Source: CAXBID01 sp049791475 (GTDB lineage: Bacteria; Bacteroidota; Bacteroidia; Flavobacteriales; Flavobacteriaceae). Taken from it: a DNA stretch of 64,000 nucleotides. This document shows, in pieces, positions 43,368 through 52,902 of the stretch. Every line of letters begins with the position of its first letter. Position 1 is the first letter of the stretch. The position numbers and the translations under genes are program-made. The notes beneath the pieces are model-generated. The model did not search any database. It saw only the letters and a list, made by a program, of their open reading frames with translations, and was not told the origin of the DNA. The stretch covers positions 1 to 64,000 of the forward strand of contig JBAQZZ010000133.1 in assembly GCA_049791475.1 (NCBI GenBank), given 5' to 3'.

Positions 43368-43850
43368 CTAAAGCACTGATTTATCAAAAACCAATGGCAA
43401 TAAATTTGCTAAAGAATTAGATTTAACCACCTTACCTGTTTCTCCCATAAAATAAATTTCTATGGGTTCATTTTGTTTTACTTCGTATTCTGCAATCGCT
43501 TGCCTACAAGCACCACAAGGTGGAATTGGAGTTAGTGTTGGTTTCTTTTTTGAACTTGCTGAAATTGCCATCCTTACAATTTTAGCATCAGGATATTTGG
43601 AACCAGCATAATATATGGCTGTTCGTTCTGCACACAAACCAGATGGATAGGATGCATTTTCTTGGTTATTTCCAGTTACAATTTCACCATTATCTAATAA
43701 TAATGCAGCTCCAACATGGAATTTAGAATACGGTGCATAGGCGTTTTCTCTGGCTTGAAAAGCATTTTGCATTAATAATGAAACTTCTTTGGGAAGTTCT
43801 TCTAAATTTTCAAATACATATAATTTAGATGCTATTGTTACTTCCTTCAT
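43368..43850 (-). CDS. cdd: cytidine deaminase
   Basis: A 160-residue zinc enzyme deaminating cytidine and deoxycytidine. The active site is CAERTAIYYAG (zinc Cys and catalytic Glu) with the second zinc motif PPCGACRQAIAEY, and the substrate NxxE is in GNNQENASYPSG. Length is typical. It is flanked by pdhA and porV on the same strand, with a terminator between it and porV. Confidence 0.96.
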   Translation of the reverse strand: MKEVTIASKLYVFENLEELPKEVSLLMQNAFQARENAYAPYSKFHVGAALLLDNGEIVTGNNQENASYPSGLCAERTAIYYAGSKYPDAKIVRMAISASSKKKPTLTPIPPCGACRQAIAEYEVKQNEPIEIYFMGETGKVVKSNSLANLLPLVFDKSVL

Positions 43851-43885
43851 AAAATGATTTTTGTTTTAAAAATCTAATTTAAACA

Positions 43886-43916
43886 AAAAACTATTGTTCA
43901 GTGAACAATAGTTTTT
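43886..43916 (-). terminator. terminator downstream of porV
   Basis: AAAAACTATTGTTCA (43886-43900) pairs perfectly with TGAACAATAGTTTTT (43902-43916), with a one-base gap so the real loop opens the inner pairs. It lies just after the porV stop in its direction of transcription and separates porU-porV from cdd. The symmetric A- and T-tracts would allow it to work in both directions. Confidence 0.85.
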
Positions 43917-43943
43917 AATATTATTTATTTATTTAAGAATTTA

Positions 43944-45182
43944 CTAATATTCTGAATATTCTCCAGCGCCTATATTAAAGGTAAGTGAAAAACGTAATGT
44001 ATTTTCTAATGGGCTTTGTATTTTAGATGCTGAAAATAAATATGATAAATCAATATTAACAACATTAGCTTTAAAACCTGCTCCTAGTGCTAAAAACTTT
44101 CTAGCGCCTTTTTCTTCACTTTCATTAAAATATCCTGCTCTAAAAGCAAATGAATCTTGATATAAATATTCTGCACTAAGTGCCCATGTAAATTCTTTTA
44201 ATTCTTCGCTAAAACCACCTGGTGCATCACCGAATGACTGAAACATTCCTGAAAGAAAACCTACGTCTTGTGATTGACCACTTACAATAACGTTTGTCTC
44301 AACTATTGACCCTAAATCATCAACATCTTCATCATAAACACCATTACTATTATTATCTGTATAATTGAATTCATCTCCTAAAATCGGTGGTGTTGGTACT
44401 AATAGTTTTGCTACTTCTGCCGTAACAGATACTTTATTGTACTGGTCAAATATAAAATCGAAACCTGCTCCTAAACGTAAATTTGTAGGTTGAAAGTTTT
44501 CAACTCCGCCTTCATCATAGGTGAATTTGGGACCGATATTCTGAAGTGCAAATCCAGCTCTCCAACGACCGTTAAAATCTGAATAAGCATTTTCTTCACT
44601 TTGATAATATCCAGAAATATCAACACCAAAAGTACTTGCTGGTGTAGCATCACCATCTACGCCATCTAACCTTAAATCTGAGCGTAAATAACGCATTGCT
44701 ACAGACATTGCAAATTGATCTGTTAATCTTAATGCGTATGAGGCATCAATTGTTAACTCGTTTGGTCTTTGAATTAAGGCTTCAGAAAATTCGTCCGTTA
44801 CAAATTCAATATCTCCTAGTGAAAAATATTTTAAACTCGCTGCAAAAGCACTACGTTCATCTATACGATTAAAATAAGTAACATTTCCTAAAAAGATATC
44901 GTTTACCAATCTACTTAAATATGGTGTATAACTTACTCCAATACCTGATTTCGTTTCAGAAAATACATATTTTGACGAATTCCATTGTTGCGAAAAAGCA
45001 TCAACTGAAGTTGCAACTCCCATATCTCCTAAAGCAGCTGCTCGAGCATCAGGAGCGATCAAAACAAATGGAACACCTGTTGTAATTACTCTAGAGTCAT
45101 TATTTTTTGGTATTACTGTTGTTTGTGCATTCAACTTCAGTAAGAAAGCAAATGCTATTAATATCAATATTTGATTCTTCAT
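43944..45182 (-). CDS. porV: T9SS outer-membrane protein PorV (LptO-like)
   Basis: A 412-residue outer-membrane barrel of the FadL-like PorV family. The chosen ATG at 45182 gives a signal peptide (MKNQILILIAFAFLLKLNAQ); the longer frame from 45230 overlaps the porU gene and lacks this. The PorV pattern is clear: VPFVLIAPDARAAALGDMGVATSVDAFSQQWN, SKYVFSETKSGIGVSYTPYL, and LAAGFKANVVNIDLSYLFSASK-like end with FSLTFNIG. PorV works with PorU to attach or release cargo of the type IX system. It lies 34 bases downstream of porU. Confidence 0.95.
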   Translation of the reverse strand: MKNQILILIAFAFLLKLNAQTTVIPKNNDSRVITTGVPFVLIAPDARAAALGDMGVATSVDAFSQQWNSSKYVFSETKSGIGVSYTPYLSRLVNDIFLGNVTYFNRIDERSAFAASLKYFSLGDIEFVTDEFSEALIQRPNELTIDASYALRLTDQFAMSVAMRYLRSDLRLDGVDGDATPASTFGVDISGYYQSEENAYSDFNGRWRAGFALQNIGPKFTYDEGGVENFQPTNLRLGAGFDFIFDQYNKVSVTAEVAKLLVPTPPILGDEFNYTDNNSNGVYDEDVDDLGSIVETNVIVSGQSQDVGFLSGMFQSFGDAPGGFSEELKEFTWALSAEYLYQDSFAFRAGYFNESEEKGARKFLALGAGFKANVVNIDLSYLFSASKIQSPLENTLRFSLTFNIGAGEYSEY

Positions 45183-45216
45183 GTAATAATTTTTATTTGA
45201 CAAATATAATTTTTTA

Positions 45217-48200
45217 TTAGAGTATAACAAGTTTCTCTATTTTTTCTACTTTTTTATTCAATAGGTTCGATTGAACAGTCATTTTATAAATATAAGTGCC
45301 CTTACCTATTTTATCTCCAAAATCGTCTCTACCATCCCAAACAATGTCTCTAGACAATGAACTTGTAGATTTTATACCTCCTGTGGTTTGACCATTTAGT
45401 GTTCTCACCAACTTTCCTGAAACGGTGAATATCTGTATAGAAACGTCTAAAGGCTCCGAACTATTGTGATTAAACCAAAATTCTGTGTAATTAACGAACG
45501 GATTTGGGTAGTTGAGTACATTATTTATAACTAATTCTTGGTCTTGATCGAATACAATAAATTGTATTTCGGATATTGAAGAGTTATTGTAAACATCCCA
45601 AGCTTTAAGTGTTAAGGTATGTAATCCAGGTTCTAAATCTCTAAAAGGAAAACTTAATACGCCTTTTTTGTAATCGTCAACTTCTGTTTGATAATAATCG
45701 TTTAAAACAATGGGATTTGTTTCGTCACCATCAATAATAGCAATAATATCGTGCCCAATACCACTTGCTGTATTTATGCCATTTTCATCTTCCATTTTAG
45801 CTAAAAGTGTTGGCGACTCATTGGTAATGCCACCAGAAACAAAGTTTTCATCATTCATATATAAACTGATTACTGGCCCTATGTTATCTTCTGCAGCATT
45901 TTCATTTATCCCGCCTATTCTAACTGTATTTAAACTTGCTCCGGATTGATCTAGAAGTAATTGTTCGTTTTTTGCATAAAAACTTACTTTACCAAAACCA
46001 ACAGGAATACCTATATCTTTCGGTACTACAAAATCGAATTCAAATTGCCCATTGGTAACCGATGCCTGCCCTCTAAAAATAATTTCTCCTAGTGTTGTGA
46101 AATCTAATTTAATAAGTTCTCCGTTTAAACGTACACCATCATTGGCTAAAGTTTGTCTATTAATAGATTTATCATAAATTGTAGTTGATAGTGTGCCACT
46201 GTAATCACTTAAAACATTTCCTGAAAGATCTGTTATTTCACCCGCAAGCTTTACATAACTTAATGCTTTTAAGGTATCTGTAGATTGCGCTATAGGAACA
46301 TCATTAATTGTAGTCAATCTTATATTTGGTTTTGGAAAAGCCAATTTCATTGCAGGATCTCCAATAAAAAATGCCAAACGCCTTTGACTTGATCTAGATA
46401 TTGAAGGATCATTTTTAGTTAATCTCAATGCTTCTGCCATAGATGGGTACTCATAGTCTTCATAATCATCATTATTACTGTAAGAGAACAAATATTCTCC
46501 TAAGGTGTTATTAAAAGTTATACCAAATGTTACAAATACTTGTCTGGTTGTTGTAATTAAGCCTATGGCTCCAGCCTGTTTGTTCCAATAGGTAAATTCA
46601 CCAGCGGTTTCCCGAAACGGATTATCAAATTTCGTATATTCACAAGTAACTGTAACAAAGCAATTTAGCTTCAAAAAATTACGTAATCCTAAAACATCAG
46701 GTTTTGATAATATACGTTCTGAAGCCAAACCTTCCTCTCCTCCATGCCCGAAATAGTTTACTACTAAAGCCCCATTATCTATAACATTTACTACCTCATT
46801 AGTTACCGCAGGGTATCTATTTCCACCAGCTGATGACTCTTGTTGAAAAGCATCTGCATGAATCTTAACAACATTCATAAAAGGTTTAAATTGTGTAACT
46901 AAATTTCCAATATTATCTGTTGTACTTTGAATAATACCTTCCCAGTTGGCATCTACATCATCAGAAAACACAACATATTTATTTCGCCAGCTTCCTAATG
47001 CTTCTTTAACATAATAAGATTCTATTTTATCTACAAGTTCTTTTGCTCTTTGGGGTGTATCAGCTAATATTCTACCCACAGCTATATCTAACTTATCACT
47101 TGTGCCCATGCTGCCTTCATTTGTATCCATCATACCATAAAAATCATCAGACACAAACGAATTTGTTAAATTGAAACTACTATATGAGTACCAAGATGGC
47201 ACTATGTTCGTATTATTTGGTATTCTATCTTTATAATCAAAAGAGCCATCACCAAATAAACACACATATTTAATTCTGTTTTCTGGAGCACTTGCATTAT
47301 CATAAACGTATTTAACTAAATTTCTTATGGCTCCAATATCTTGATTACCGGTACTAAACTCATTATAAATTTCATCTAAAGTATAAACCTTTACATTTAA
47401 GTCATATTGATTTTTATTTATTTGAGCTACACGATTTGCTTGATTAAGCATATTTTCAGGAGCAACTATAATATAATCTACATCCTGAAATTCGCCTTGG
47501 CTATTTAAAAAAACTGTTCCTTTTATATTTTGATTTGCAATAGTTTTATTTGCGTCAAACTTAGGCTCGTAATAATCTGAAGAAGTTAACGCAACATAAT
47601 TTTTTAAAACTCCTAACTGAGATGTGAAACTAAGATTAGATTCAGAACCTATATTTACGTAATTGGATACATTATAAATATCAGTAACATCCCATATCTC
47701 AACAATTTTAGAGGTATTTGAAATATTATATTGCCCAATTCCTGATGAATTAACCACTTCATTATTTTTAAACTGAAACTGATTTCCTTGAAAATTTAAT
47801 GCTCGAGTAGCCTCGATTGATATATAATCAAGATATCCTAAAGCACTTGGATTCCCTTTATTATCAAAATTTAACCCTACAGAAATAGTTGATGAATTTA
47901 CATCAACATTACCAATATAAAAAGCTTCACTTGCTAAACTTGAGGAAGATGTTCCCGACATAGTTCTTGTTGAAACCGAAGTTCCATTTACTGAAATATC
48001 CATTGAAGTTGTTGTAGAAGATGCCGCTGCAACATAAACTTTTAAGTTAATAGGTTCTGTAGTCACCAAATCTGAAAAATTAAATTCAAAAGTTTTATTA
48101 CTAGCTACATCAAATCTATCGCCAAACCATCGTCTTCCTAAAAAGGCTATATTATATTCGTCAATTTCATGAAATTTATAATCTTGAAAAGTATTAATTA

Positions 48201-49092
48201 CTAAATCTACTGGTCCAGTTGGCTGGTTAAAGGGCTGAATACGTTTTCCGGAAACTGAACTCACATTAATGTAATAATATGTTTTATCTGTATAACAATT
48301 AATATTGGTGTTACTTTCTAAATTAAATTCTTTTGGACCTTGAGCATAAAATAAAATATAATCTTCATTATCAAAAACACCATCACCTTCACCAATAAAC
48401 TGTATGGCATTTTCTTGAACATCTAAAGGATAAGGAACAGAATTAGAATAAGGAATCATTCGTCCTCCATTACCAAATAGTCTAATATTTCTGGGGTCTA
48501 TACTATTTACGTTTACACCAATACGCTGCAAAAAACTCTTTGAAAGCTTAAAAACACCTGTGGTATCAACATAAAATTTATACCATTCACCATTACTTAA
48601 AACAGAATTACTAATAACTTTTGAGTTGGTAAAGGCCTTATTAGATACTATGTTTTTAGAAGTATTATAATTTATTTGAAATGAAGTGACCTTCTTAAAG
48701 TTTCCGTTTTCATCTTTTATAATTGGTGAAAGCTGAATAAGCGCGTATAACTTATGTCTAGATTTAGAGTTTTTTAAATTGAATTTTAATTGGTTAGGTA
48801 TTTTATTTATATCTAAATCCTTTAATTCTGCTTTTGTAATAGACGTGTAGGATACATTATTAATTGTAATTGAAGTTTCATTTACTTCACTAGAAATTTC
48901 CCATTGATCCACAAATTGTAAACCAGTATCAAAATCGAAAGTAAAATTTTGGGTATTAAAAGAAGGAATTTCAATACTGAAACTACCAGTAGACATTTTT
49001 TTAGGAGCTTCCCAAGTAATTGTATAGGTCTTCTGTTGCGCAAACAGAATAGCCGTACTAATTAAAAATAATAGTAGTAATTTTTCTTTCAT
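45217..49092 (-). CDS. porU: T9SS cargo sortase PorU
   Basis: A 1,291-residue C25-family peptidase that removes the sorting domain from type IX cargo. A signal peptide (MKEKLLLLFLISTAILFAQ) starts from ATG 49092; a start at 49110 adds six residues. The catalytic His783 lies in VVNYFGHGGEEG and the Cys817 in TVTCEYTKF, as in gingipain-like PorU. The last 90 residues form a C-terminal domain resembling a sorting tail (NYPNPFVNYTEFWFNHNSSEPLDV ... SGKLVRTLNGQ). It heads the porU-porV operon and diverges from gldJ, another T9SS/gliding gene. Confidence 0.96.
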   Translation of the reverse strand: MKEKLLLLFLISTAILFAQQKTYTITWEAPKKMSTGSFSIEIPSFNTQNFTFDFDTGLQFVDQWEISSEVNETSITINNVSYTSITKAELKDLDINKIPNQLKFNLKNSKSRHKLYALIQLSPIIKDENGNFKKVTSFQINYNTSKNIVSNKAFTNSKVISNSVLSNGEWYKFYVDTTGVFKLSKSFLQRIGVNVNSIDPRNIRLFGNGGRMIPYSNSVPYPLDVQENAIQFIGEGDGVFDNEDYILFYAQGPKEFNLESNTNINCYTDKTYYYINVSSVSGKRIQPFNQPTGPVDLVINTFQDYKFHEIDEYNIAFLGRRWFGDRFDVASNKTFEFNFSDLVTTEPINLKVYVAAASSTTTSMDISVNGTSVSTRTMSGTSSSSLASEAFYIGNVDVNSSTISVGLNFDNKGNPSALGYLDYISIEATRALNFQGNQFQFKNNEVVNSSGIGQYNISNTSKIVEIWDVTDIYNVSNYVNIGSESNLSFTSQLGVLKNYVALTSSDYYEPKFDANKTIANQNIKGTVFLNSQGEFQDVDYIIVAPENMLNQANRVAQINKNQYDLNVKVYTLDEIYNEFSTGNQDIGAIRNLVKYVYDNASAPENRIKYVCLFGDGSFDYKDRIPNNTNIVPSWYSYSSFNLTNSFVSDDFYGMMDTNEGSMGTSDKLDIAVGRILADTPQRAKELVDKIESYYVKEALGSWRNKYVVFSDDVDANWEGIIQSTTDNIGNLVTQFKPFMNVVKIHADAFQQESSAGGNRYPAVTNEVVNVIDNGALVVNYFGHGGEEGLASERILSKPDVLGLRNFLKLNCFVTVTCEYTKFDNPFRETAGEFTYWNKQAGAIGLITTTRQVFVTFGITFNNTLGEYLFSYSNNDDYEDYEYPSMAEALRLTKNDPSISRSSQRRLAFFIGDPAMKLAFPKPNIRLTTINDVPIAQSTDTLKALSYVKLAGEITDLSGNVLSDYSGTLSTTIYDKSINRQTLANDGVRLNGELIKLDFTTLGEIIFRGQASVTNGQFEFDFVVPKDIGIPVGFGKVSFYAKNEQLLLDQSGASLNTVRIGGINENAAEDNIGPVISLYMNDENFVSGGITNESPTLLAKMEDENGINTASGIGHDIIAIIDGDETNPIVLNDYYQTEVDDYKKGVLSFPFRDLEPGLHTLTLKAWDVYNNSSISEIQFIVFDQDQELVINNVLNYPNPFVNYTEFWFNHNSSEPLDVSIQIFTVSGKLVRTLNGQTTGGIKSTSSLSRDIVWDGRDDFGDKIGKGTYIYKMTVQSNLLNKKVEKIEKLVIL

Positions 49093-49292
49093 CCTTAAAA
49101 TAACGTCCATAACATCCAGTTATTATCAAAATAATAACAATTTTTAAAACTTGAGTAAAAATACAATAATAAATTAGGAAAATTGCCGTTAATACAACAC
49201 AAAACAATGGTTTAAAAAGTTAAAATCATCGTTGTAATGCATCAAAAATAGGGTGAAATACACTTTTTTTTGGTTAAAATGCATAAATTAGC

Positions 49293-49322
49293 TTGTGTTA
49301 TTCGGTTTAATTACTATATTGC
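49293..49322 (+). promoter_or_regulatory. candidate gldJ promoter
   Basis: TTG at 49293-49295 followed after 19 bases by TATATTGC at 49315-49322, a short version of TAnnTTTG. It lies 33 bases before the gldJ ATG. Confidence 0.38.
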
Positions 49323-49355
49323 ACCACCAAATATATTATTAGCTTACTTAAAAGT

Positions 49356-51050
49356 ATGGATATGAAAAAAGTAGTAGCATTCAAGGTTTTGTTAGTTTTG
49401 GCTTTAACTATAGCGTCAACTAGCTGTAAAAAATCCTCGAGTTCGAAGAATAGCTCTAGAGCTACAGGATGGAATATTAACTCCAGAGACGGAGGATTCC
49501 AGTACAACACAGATTTTAAAGAACAGGAAACATCTCCTGGTTTAGTATTTGTAGAAGGAGGAACTTTTACAAAAGGTAGAATTCAAGATGATGTGATGCA
49601 TGATTGGAATAATACTCCAAATCAACAACACGTACAATCATTTTACATGGATGAAACAGAAGTTACCAATGCTATGTACTTAGAGTATTTAGATTGGATT
49701 AAACGTGTTTATCCACCATCTGAAGAAAATTTCAGAGCTATTTATCATGGCGCATTGCCAGATACTTTAGTTTGGAGAAACAGATTAGGGTTTAACGAAG
49801 TTATGACTGAAAACTATTTACGTCACCCAGGTTATGGAGAATATCCTGTGGTTGGTGTAAGTTGGATTCAAGCGGTTGAATTTGCTAATTGGCGTTCAGA
49901 TCGTGTTAACGAATATAACCTAGAAAAAGCTGGTTATTTAAAGCGTGATGCAAAAATATTAGATGTGACTGCTGAATCTAATTTTAGTACGGACACTTAC
50001 ATAAACGCACCTACATTAACATACGGAGGTAATGAAGAAATTATAAATGCAGAAGGCAAAAGAAGAAATGTGCAAACCGATGCCGATGGTAATGAATCTA
50101 ACATTTATGCTACTCGCCAAACTGGAATCATTTCTCCAAAATACAGACTACCAACTGAAACCGAGTGGGAATATGCTGCTTTAGGTTTAAGTGAAGTAAG
50201 AAGTTACAATATGTATAGAGGTCGTAAAAAATACCCTTGGGATGGTCAATATACACGTTCTGGAGATCGTAAAACTCGTGGCGACCAAAAAGCAAACTTT
50301 AAACAAGGCAAAGGTGATTATGGTGGAATAGCAGGTTGGTCTGATGATGGCGCTGATATTACCAACGCCGTAAAATCTTATGCGCCTAACGATTATGGTT
50401 TATATGATATGGCTGGTAATGTTGCCGAATGGGTCGCTGATGTTTACAGACCTATAATAGATGATGAGTTTAACGACTTTAACTATTACCGTGGAAATGT
50501 TTACACAAAAAATGCTATTAATGACGATGGTACAGTAAAAGTGGTAACTGCCGATGATATTGTTTACGATACGTTATCTAACGGGAAAGTTATTGCTAGA
50601 AATTTACCAGGTGAAATTTTACAAGTTCCTGTAGACGAAAACGAAACATATTTACGTACTAATTTTGATAAAAGTGATGAAATAAACTTTAGAGATGGTG
50701 ACAAACGTTCATCTCGTTATTTTGAAAGCTTTAATGATGAAGAAGAGGTAGATGGTGTTAAAAAAGAATCAGATACAAGAAAAATGTATAACTCTCCGAA
50801 ACACTCTGTTACCAGAGATTCACTTGGAAACATGATTAGAGAGTATGATAAAGGAAATAACAGAACATCTTTAATTAATGATGAAGTTCGAGTTTACAAA
50901 GGTGGATCATGGAAAGATAGAGAGTATTGGTTAGACCCAGCTCAACGTCGTTATTTCCCGCAAGATATGGCTACAGACTATATTGGCTTTAGATGTGCAA
51001 TGTCTCGTGTAGGTTCAAAAAGTAAGAGTAAAAATAAAACAAAAAACTAA
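49356..51050 (+). CDS. gldJ: gliding motility lipoprotein GldJ
   Basis: A 564-residue lipoprotein required in F. johnsoniae for gliding and type IX secretion. It starts with a lipoprotein signal (VLLVLALTIASTSC) and contains a formylglycine-generating-enzyme-like (FGE-sulfatase) fold: LVFVEGGTFTKGRI near the start, DETEVTNAMYLEYLDW, YPVVGVSWIQAVEFANWR, YRLPTETEWEYAALG, and the end block KGGSWKDREYWLDPAQRRYF. A long acidic insertion is seen around residues 425-490. Both ATG 49356 and 49362 are possible starts. A terminator follows. Confidence 0.95.
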   Translation: MDMKKVVAFKVLLVLALTIASTSCKKSSSSKNSSRATGWNINSRDGGFQYNTDFKEQETSPGLVFVEGGTFTKGRIQDDVMHDWNNTPNQQHVQSFYMDETEVTNAMYLEYLDWIKRVYPPSEENFRAIYHGALPDTLVWRNRLGFNEVMTENYLRHPGYGEYPVVGVSWIQAVEFANWRSDRVNEYNLEKAGYLKRDAKILDVTAESNFSTDTYINAPTLTYGGNEEIINAEGKRRNVQTDADGNESNIYATRQTGIISPKYRLPTETEWEYAALGLSEVRSYNMYRGRKKYPWDGQYTRSGDRKTRGDQKANFKQGKGDYGGIAGWSDDGADITNAVKSYAPNDYGLYDMAGNVAEWVADVYRPIIDDEFNDFNYYRGNVYTKNAINDDGTVKVVTADDIVYDTLSNGKVIARNLPGEILQVPVDENETYLRTNFDKSDEINFRDGDKRSSRYFESFNDEEEVDGVKKESDTRKMYNSPKHSVTRDSLGNMIREYDKGNNRTSLINDEVRVYKGGSWKDREYWLDPAQRRYFPQDMATDYIGFRCAMSRVGSKSKSKNKTKN

Positions 51051-51072
51051 TTAAGTTTTTTAGTAATAAATT

Positions 51073-51102
51073 AAAAAGTCCTAACGTTTGTTAGGACTTT
51101 TT
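51073..51102 (+). terminator. intrinsic terminator of gldJ
   Basis: AAAAAGTCCTAAC (51073-51085) pairs with GTTAGGACTTTTT (51090-51102) around the loop GTTT, followed by a T-run. Confidence 0.9.
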
Positions 51103-51207
51103 TTATACATTTAATCCAACAAACAATCCTCGGTTTAAAACATCGTGGTTTGCATTAAATATGCCTTTCTAAAAAACAGGAATCAAAATAAAAACCGCAC
51201 GACTCTC

Positions 51208-52482
51208 TTGAAAATAGAACAATTACATCAGCTTTTTTTAGAATCCAATTCAATATGTACTGACACAAGAAAGATTCAAAAAAATGATATCTTTTTTGCA
51301 TTAAAAGGCGAGAACTTCAATGGTAATACGTATGCTGAAAATGCCTTAAAAAGTGGTGCCAAATATGCAATTATAGACGACGCTGAGTTTGAAAAATCTC
51401 ATAAAACTATATTGGTAAATAATGTTTTAGAAACGCTACAGAAACTAGCTACATATCATAGAAATTATTTAAAAACTCCAATTATTGCACTTACCGGTAG
51501 TAATGGAAAAACAACCACTAAAGAACTCATAAACGTTATTTTATCAAAAAAGTATAAAACAGTTGCTACAATTGGTAATTTAAACAATCATATTGGTCTG
51601 CCTTTAACGTTATTGTCTATGACAAAAGATACGGAAATAGGCATTGTAGAAATGGGTGCCAATCATCAAAAAGAAATTGAATTTTTGTGTGCCATTGCAC
51701 GTCCAGATTATGGATTAATAACCAACTATGGAAAAGCGCATCTTGAGGGTTTTGGAGGCGTAAAAGGTATTATTAAGGGTAAAAGCGAAATGTATGATTT
51801 TTTAATGGCAAATAACAAAACTATTTTCGTTAACGCTGAAGACTCTATTCAAATTAAAAAAACCATTAAAGCACAAAAATTTACTTTTGGTAATACAAAT
51901 CAAAATGTGAATATAAAATTCATAAACGCGAATCCTTTTGTAAGTTTAGAATACCATAAAATTAAAATACAAAGTCAACTTATTGGTGATTATAATTATA
52001 CAAACATAGCCATTGCCGTAACCATTGGAAACTATTTCAAGGTTCAAGACCGTGATATAAAAACCGCTATTGAAAGCTATATTCCAACAAATAATCGATC
52101 TCAAATAATAGATAAGAATTCTAATAAAATTATTTTAGATGCCTATAATGCGAATCCAACAAGTATGGAAGCTGCTTTATTAAATTTTGAAAAGCAAGAC
52201 GGATACAAAATAGCTATTCTTGGCGATATGTTTGAACTTGGTGATGAAGCCAAAGCTGAACATCAAAGCATAACAACTTTAGCAACTAGTTTAAATATTG
52301 ATCAAGTGATTTTTGTTGGTGAAAATTTTTATAAATCAAAATTGAAATCAAAAAAAGGAATTCAATACAAAACATTTAAAGATTTTAAAAACATATTTGA
52401 TCTATCTAAAACAGAAAACACAACGTTTCTAATTAAAGGCTCTCGTGGCATGGCTTTGGAAAGAGTTTTAGATTTTTTATAG
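51208..52482 (+). CDS. murF: UDP-N-acetylmuramoyl-tripeptide-D-alanyl-D-alanine ligase MurF
   Basis: A ligase of about 424 residues that adds D-Ala-D-Ala to the peptidoglycan precursor. The ATP-binding loop is ALTGSNGKTTTKEL, with EMGANHQKEIEFLCAIARPDYGLITN downstream and the C-terminal Mur domain starting LDAYNANPTSMEAALLNF and GDMFELGDEA. I take the TTG at 51208 (LKIEQLHQLFLESNSICTDTRKI), which matches other MurF starts; the open frame reaches a GTG at 51145 with unrelated sequence. Terminator of gldJ lies just upstream. Confidence 0.93.
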   Translation: MKIEQLHQLFLESNSICTDTRKIQKNDIFFALKGENFNGNTYAENALKSGAKYAIIDDAEFEKSHKTILVNNVLETLQKLATYHRNYLKTPIIALTGSNGKTTTKELINVILSKKYKTVATIGNLNNHIGLPLTLLSMTKDTEIGIVEMGANHQKEIEFLCAIARPDYGLITNYGKAHLEGFGGVKGIIKGKSEMYDFLMANNKTIFVNAEDSIQIKKTIKAQKFTFGNTNQNVNIKFINANPFVSLEYHKIKIQSQLIGDYNYTNIAIAVTIGNYFKVQDRDIKTAIESYIPTNNRSQIIDKNSNKIILDAYNANPTSMEAALLNFEKQDGYKIAILGDMFELGDEAKAEHQSITTLATSLNIDQVIFVGENFYKSKLKSKKGIQYKTFKDFKNIFDLSKTENTTFLIKGSRGMALERVLDFL

Positions 52483-52624
52483 TTTTTTGAATTAAAAAAG
52501 CAGAACTGTAAGGAAGATAATTATCTAGCTCTATTATTTTTTGAATATATTTCTCTAATGTTGAGTGACCATATGATTTAAAAATTTCACGATAAACTTT
52601 TTTAATATTCCTTTTTGAACTCAT
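52433..52624 (-). pseudogene. short ORF, possible remnant of a regulator gene
   Basis: A 63-residue frame (MSSKRNIKKVYREIFKSYGHSTLEKYIQKIIELDNYLPYSSAFLIQ...). The segment GHSTLEKYIQKIIELDNYLPYSS looks protein-like and resembles the N-terminal part of some flavobacterial LuxR/PAS-type proteins as I remember them, but the rest of such a protein is missing and the last 16 residues overlap the end of murF on the opposite strand. It could also be a genuine small protein. Function unknown. Confidence 0.3.
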
Positions 52625-52714
52625 TTTTTAGCCAATTAAAAAAGTTTAAATGAGTTCTTTATTAAAAATGAGAGTTTTTAAAAGATAAGAAAAAAATCTT
52701 AATTGTAGATAAAA

Positions 52715-52741
52715 AAAACCTGATAAAATTTATCAGGTTTT
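52715..52741 (-). terminator. terminator downstream of tRNA-Val
   Basis: AAAACCTGATAAA pairs with TTTATCAGGTTTT with almost no loop (52715-52741), symmetric and therefore usable from both sides. It ends the tRNA transcript on the minus strand. Confidence 0.78.
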
Positions 52742-52750
52742 AAATTCTTG

Positions 52751-52825
52751 TGGGCGCAGAGGGATTCGAACCCCCGACCCCTTGGGTGTAAACCAAGTGC
52801 TCTGAACCAACTGAGCTATGCGCCC
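52751..52825 (-). tRNA. tRNA-Val (anticodon TAC)
   Basis: On the minus strand the 75 bases begin GGGCGCATAGCTCAGTTGG and fold as a normal cloverleaf: acceptor GGGCGCA/TGCGCCC, D-arm with AGCTCAG, anticodon stem CTTGG/CCAAG around TTTACAC (anticodon TAC, reading GUA), and a T-arm with GTTCGAATC. The discriminator base is A; the CCA end is not encoded. Confidence 0.97.
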
Positions 52826-52834
52826 TCTAAATTG

Positions 52835-52852
52835 TCCCGATAGTTATCGGGA
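52835..52852. repeat. perfect palindrome upstream of tRNA-Val
   Basis: TCCCGATAGTTATCGGGA: two 8-base arms around GT. It lies 10 bases before the 5' end of the tRNA. It may be a small repeat element, as GC-rich palindromes of this style occur elsewhere in the window. Confidence 0.55.
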
Positions 52853-52902
52853 TGCAAATATAACCTAGTTTTTAATATTGCAAAAACTTTTTCAATAAAA
52901 AA

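Noticed and set aside
43380..43850. Cytidine deaminase as an APOBEC-like or toxin deaminase.
   Set aside because: Length, CAERTA and PCGACRQ motifs and the pathway context are those of normal Cdd.
52483..52714. The AT-rich gap between murF and tRNA-Val as a place for an RNA gene.
   Set aside because: Apart from the short frame at 52433-52624 there is no hairpin or conserved pattern visible before the terminator.
52715..52852. tRNA-Val with adjoining palindrome as a possible integration site.
   Set aside because: No integrase, no direct repeat of the tRNA 3' end and only housekeeping genes on both sides.
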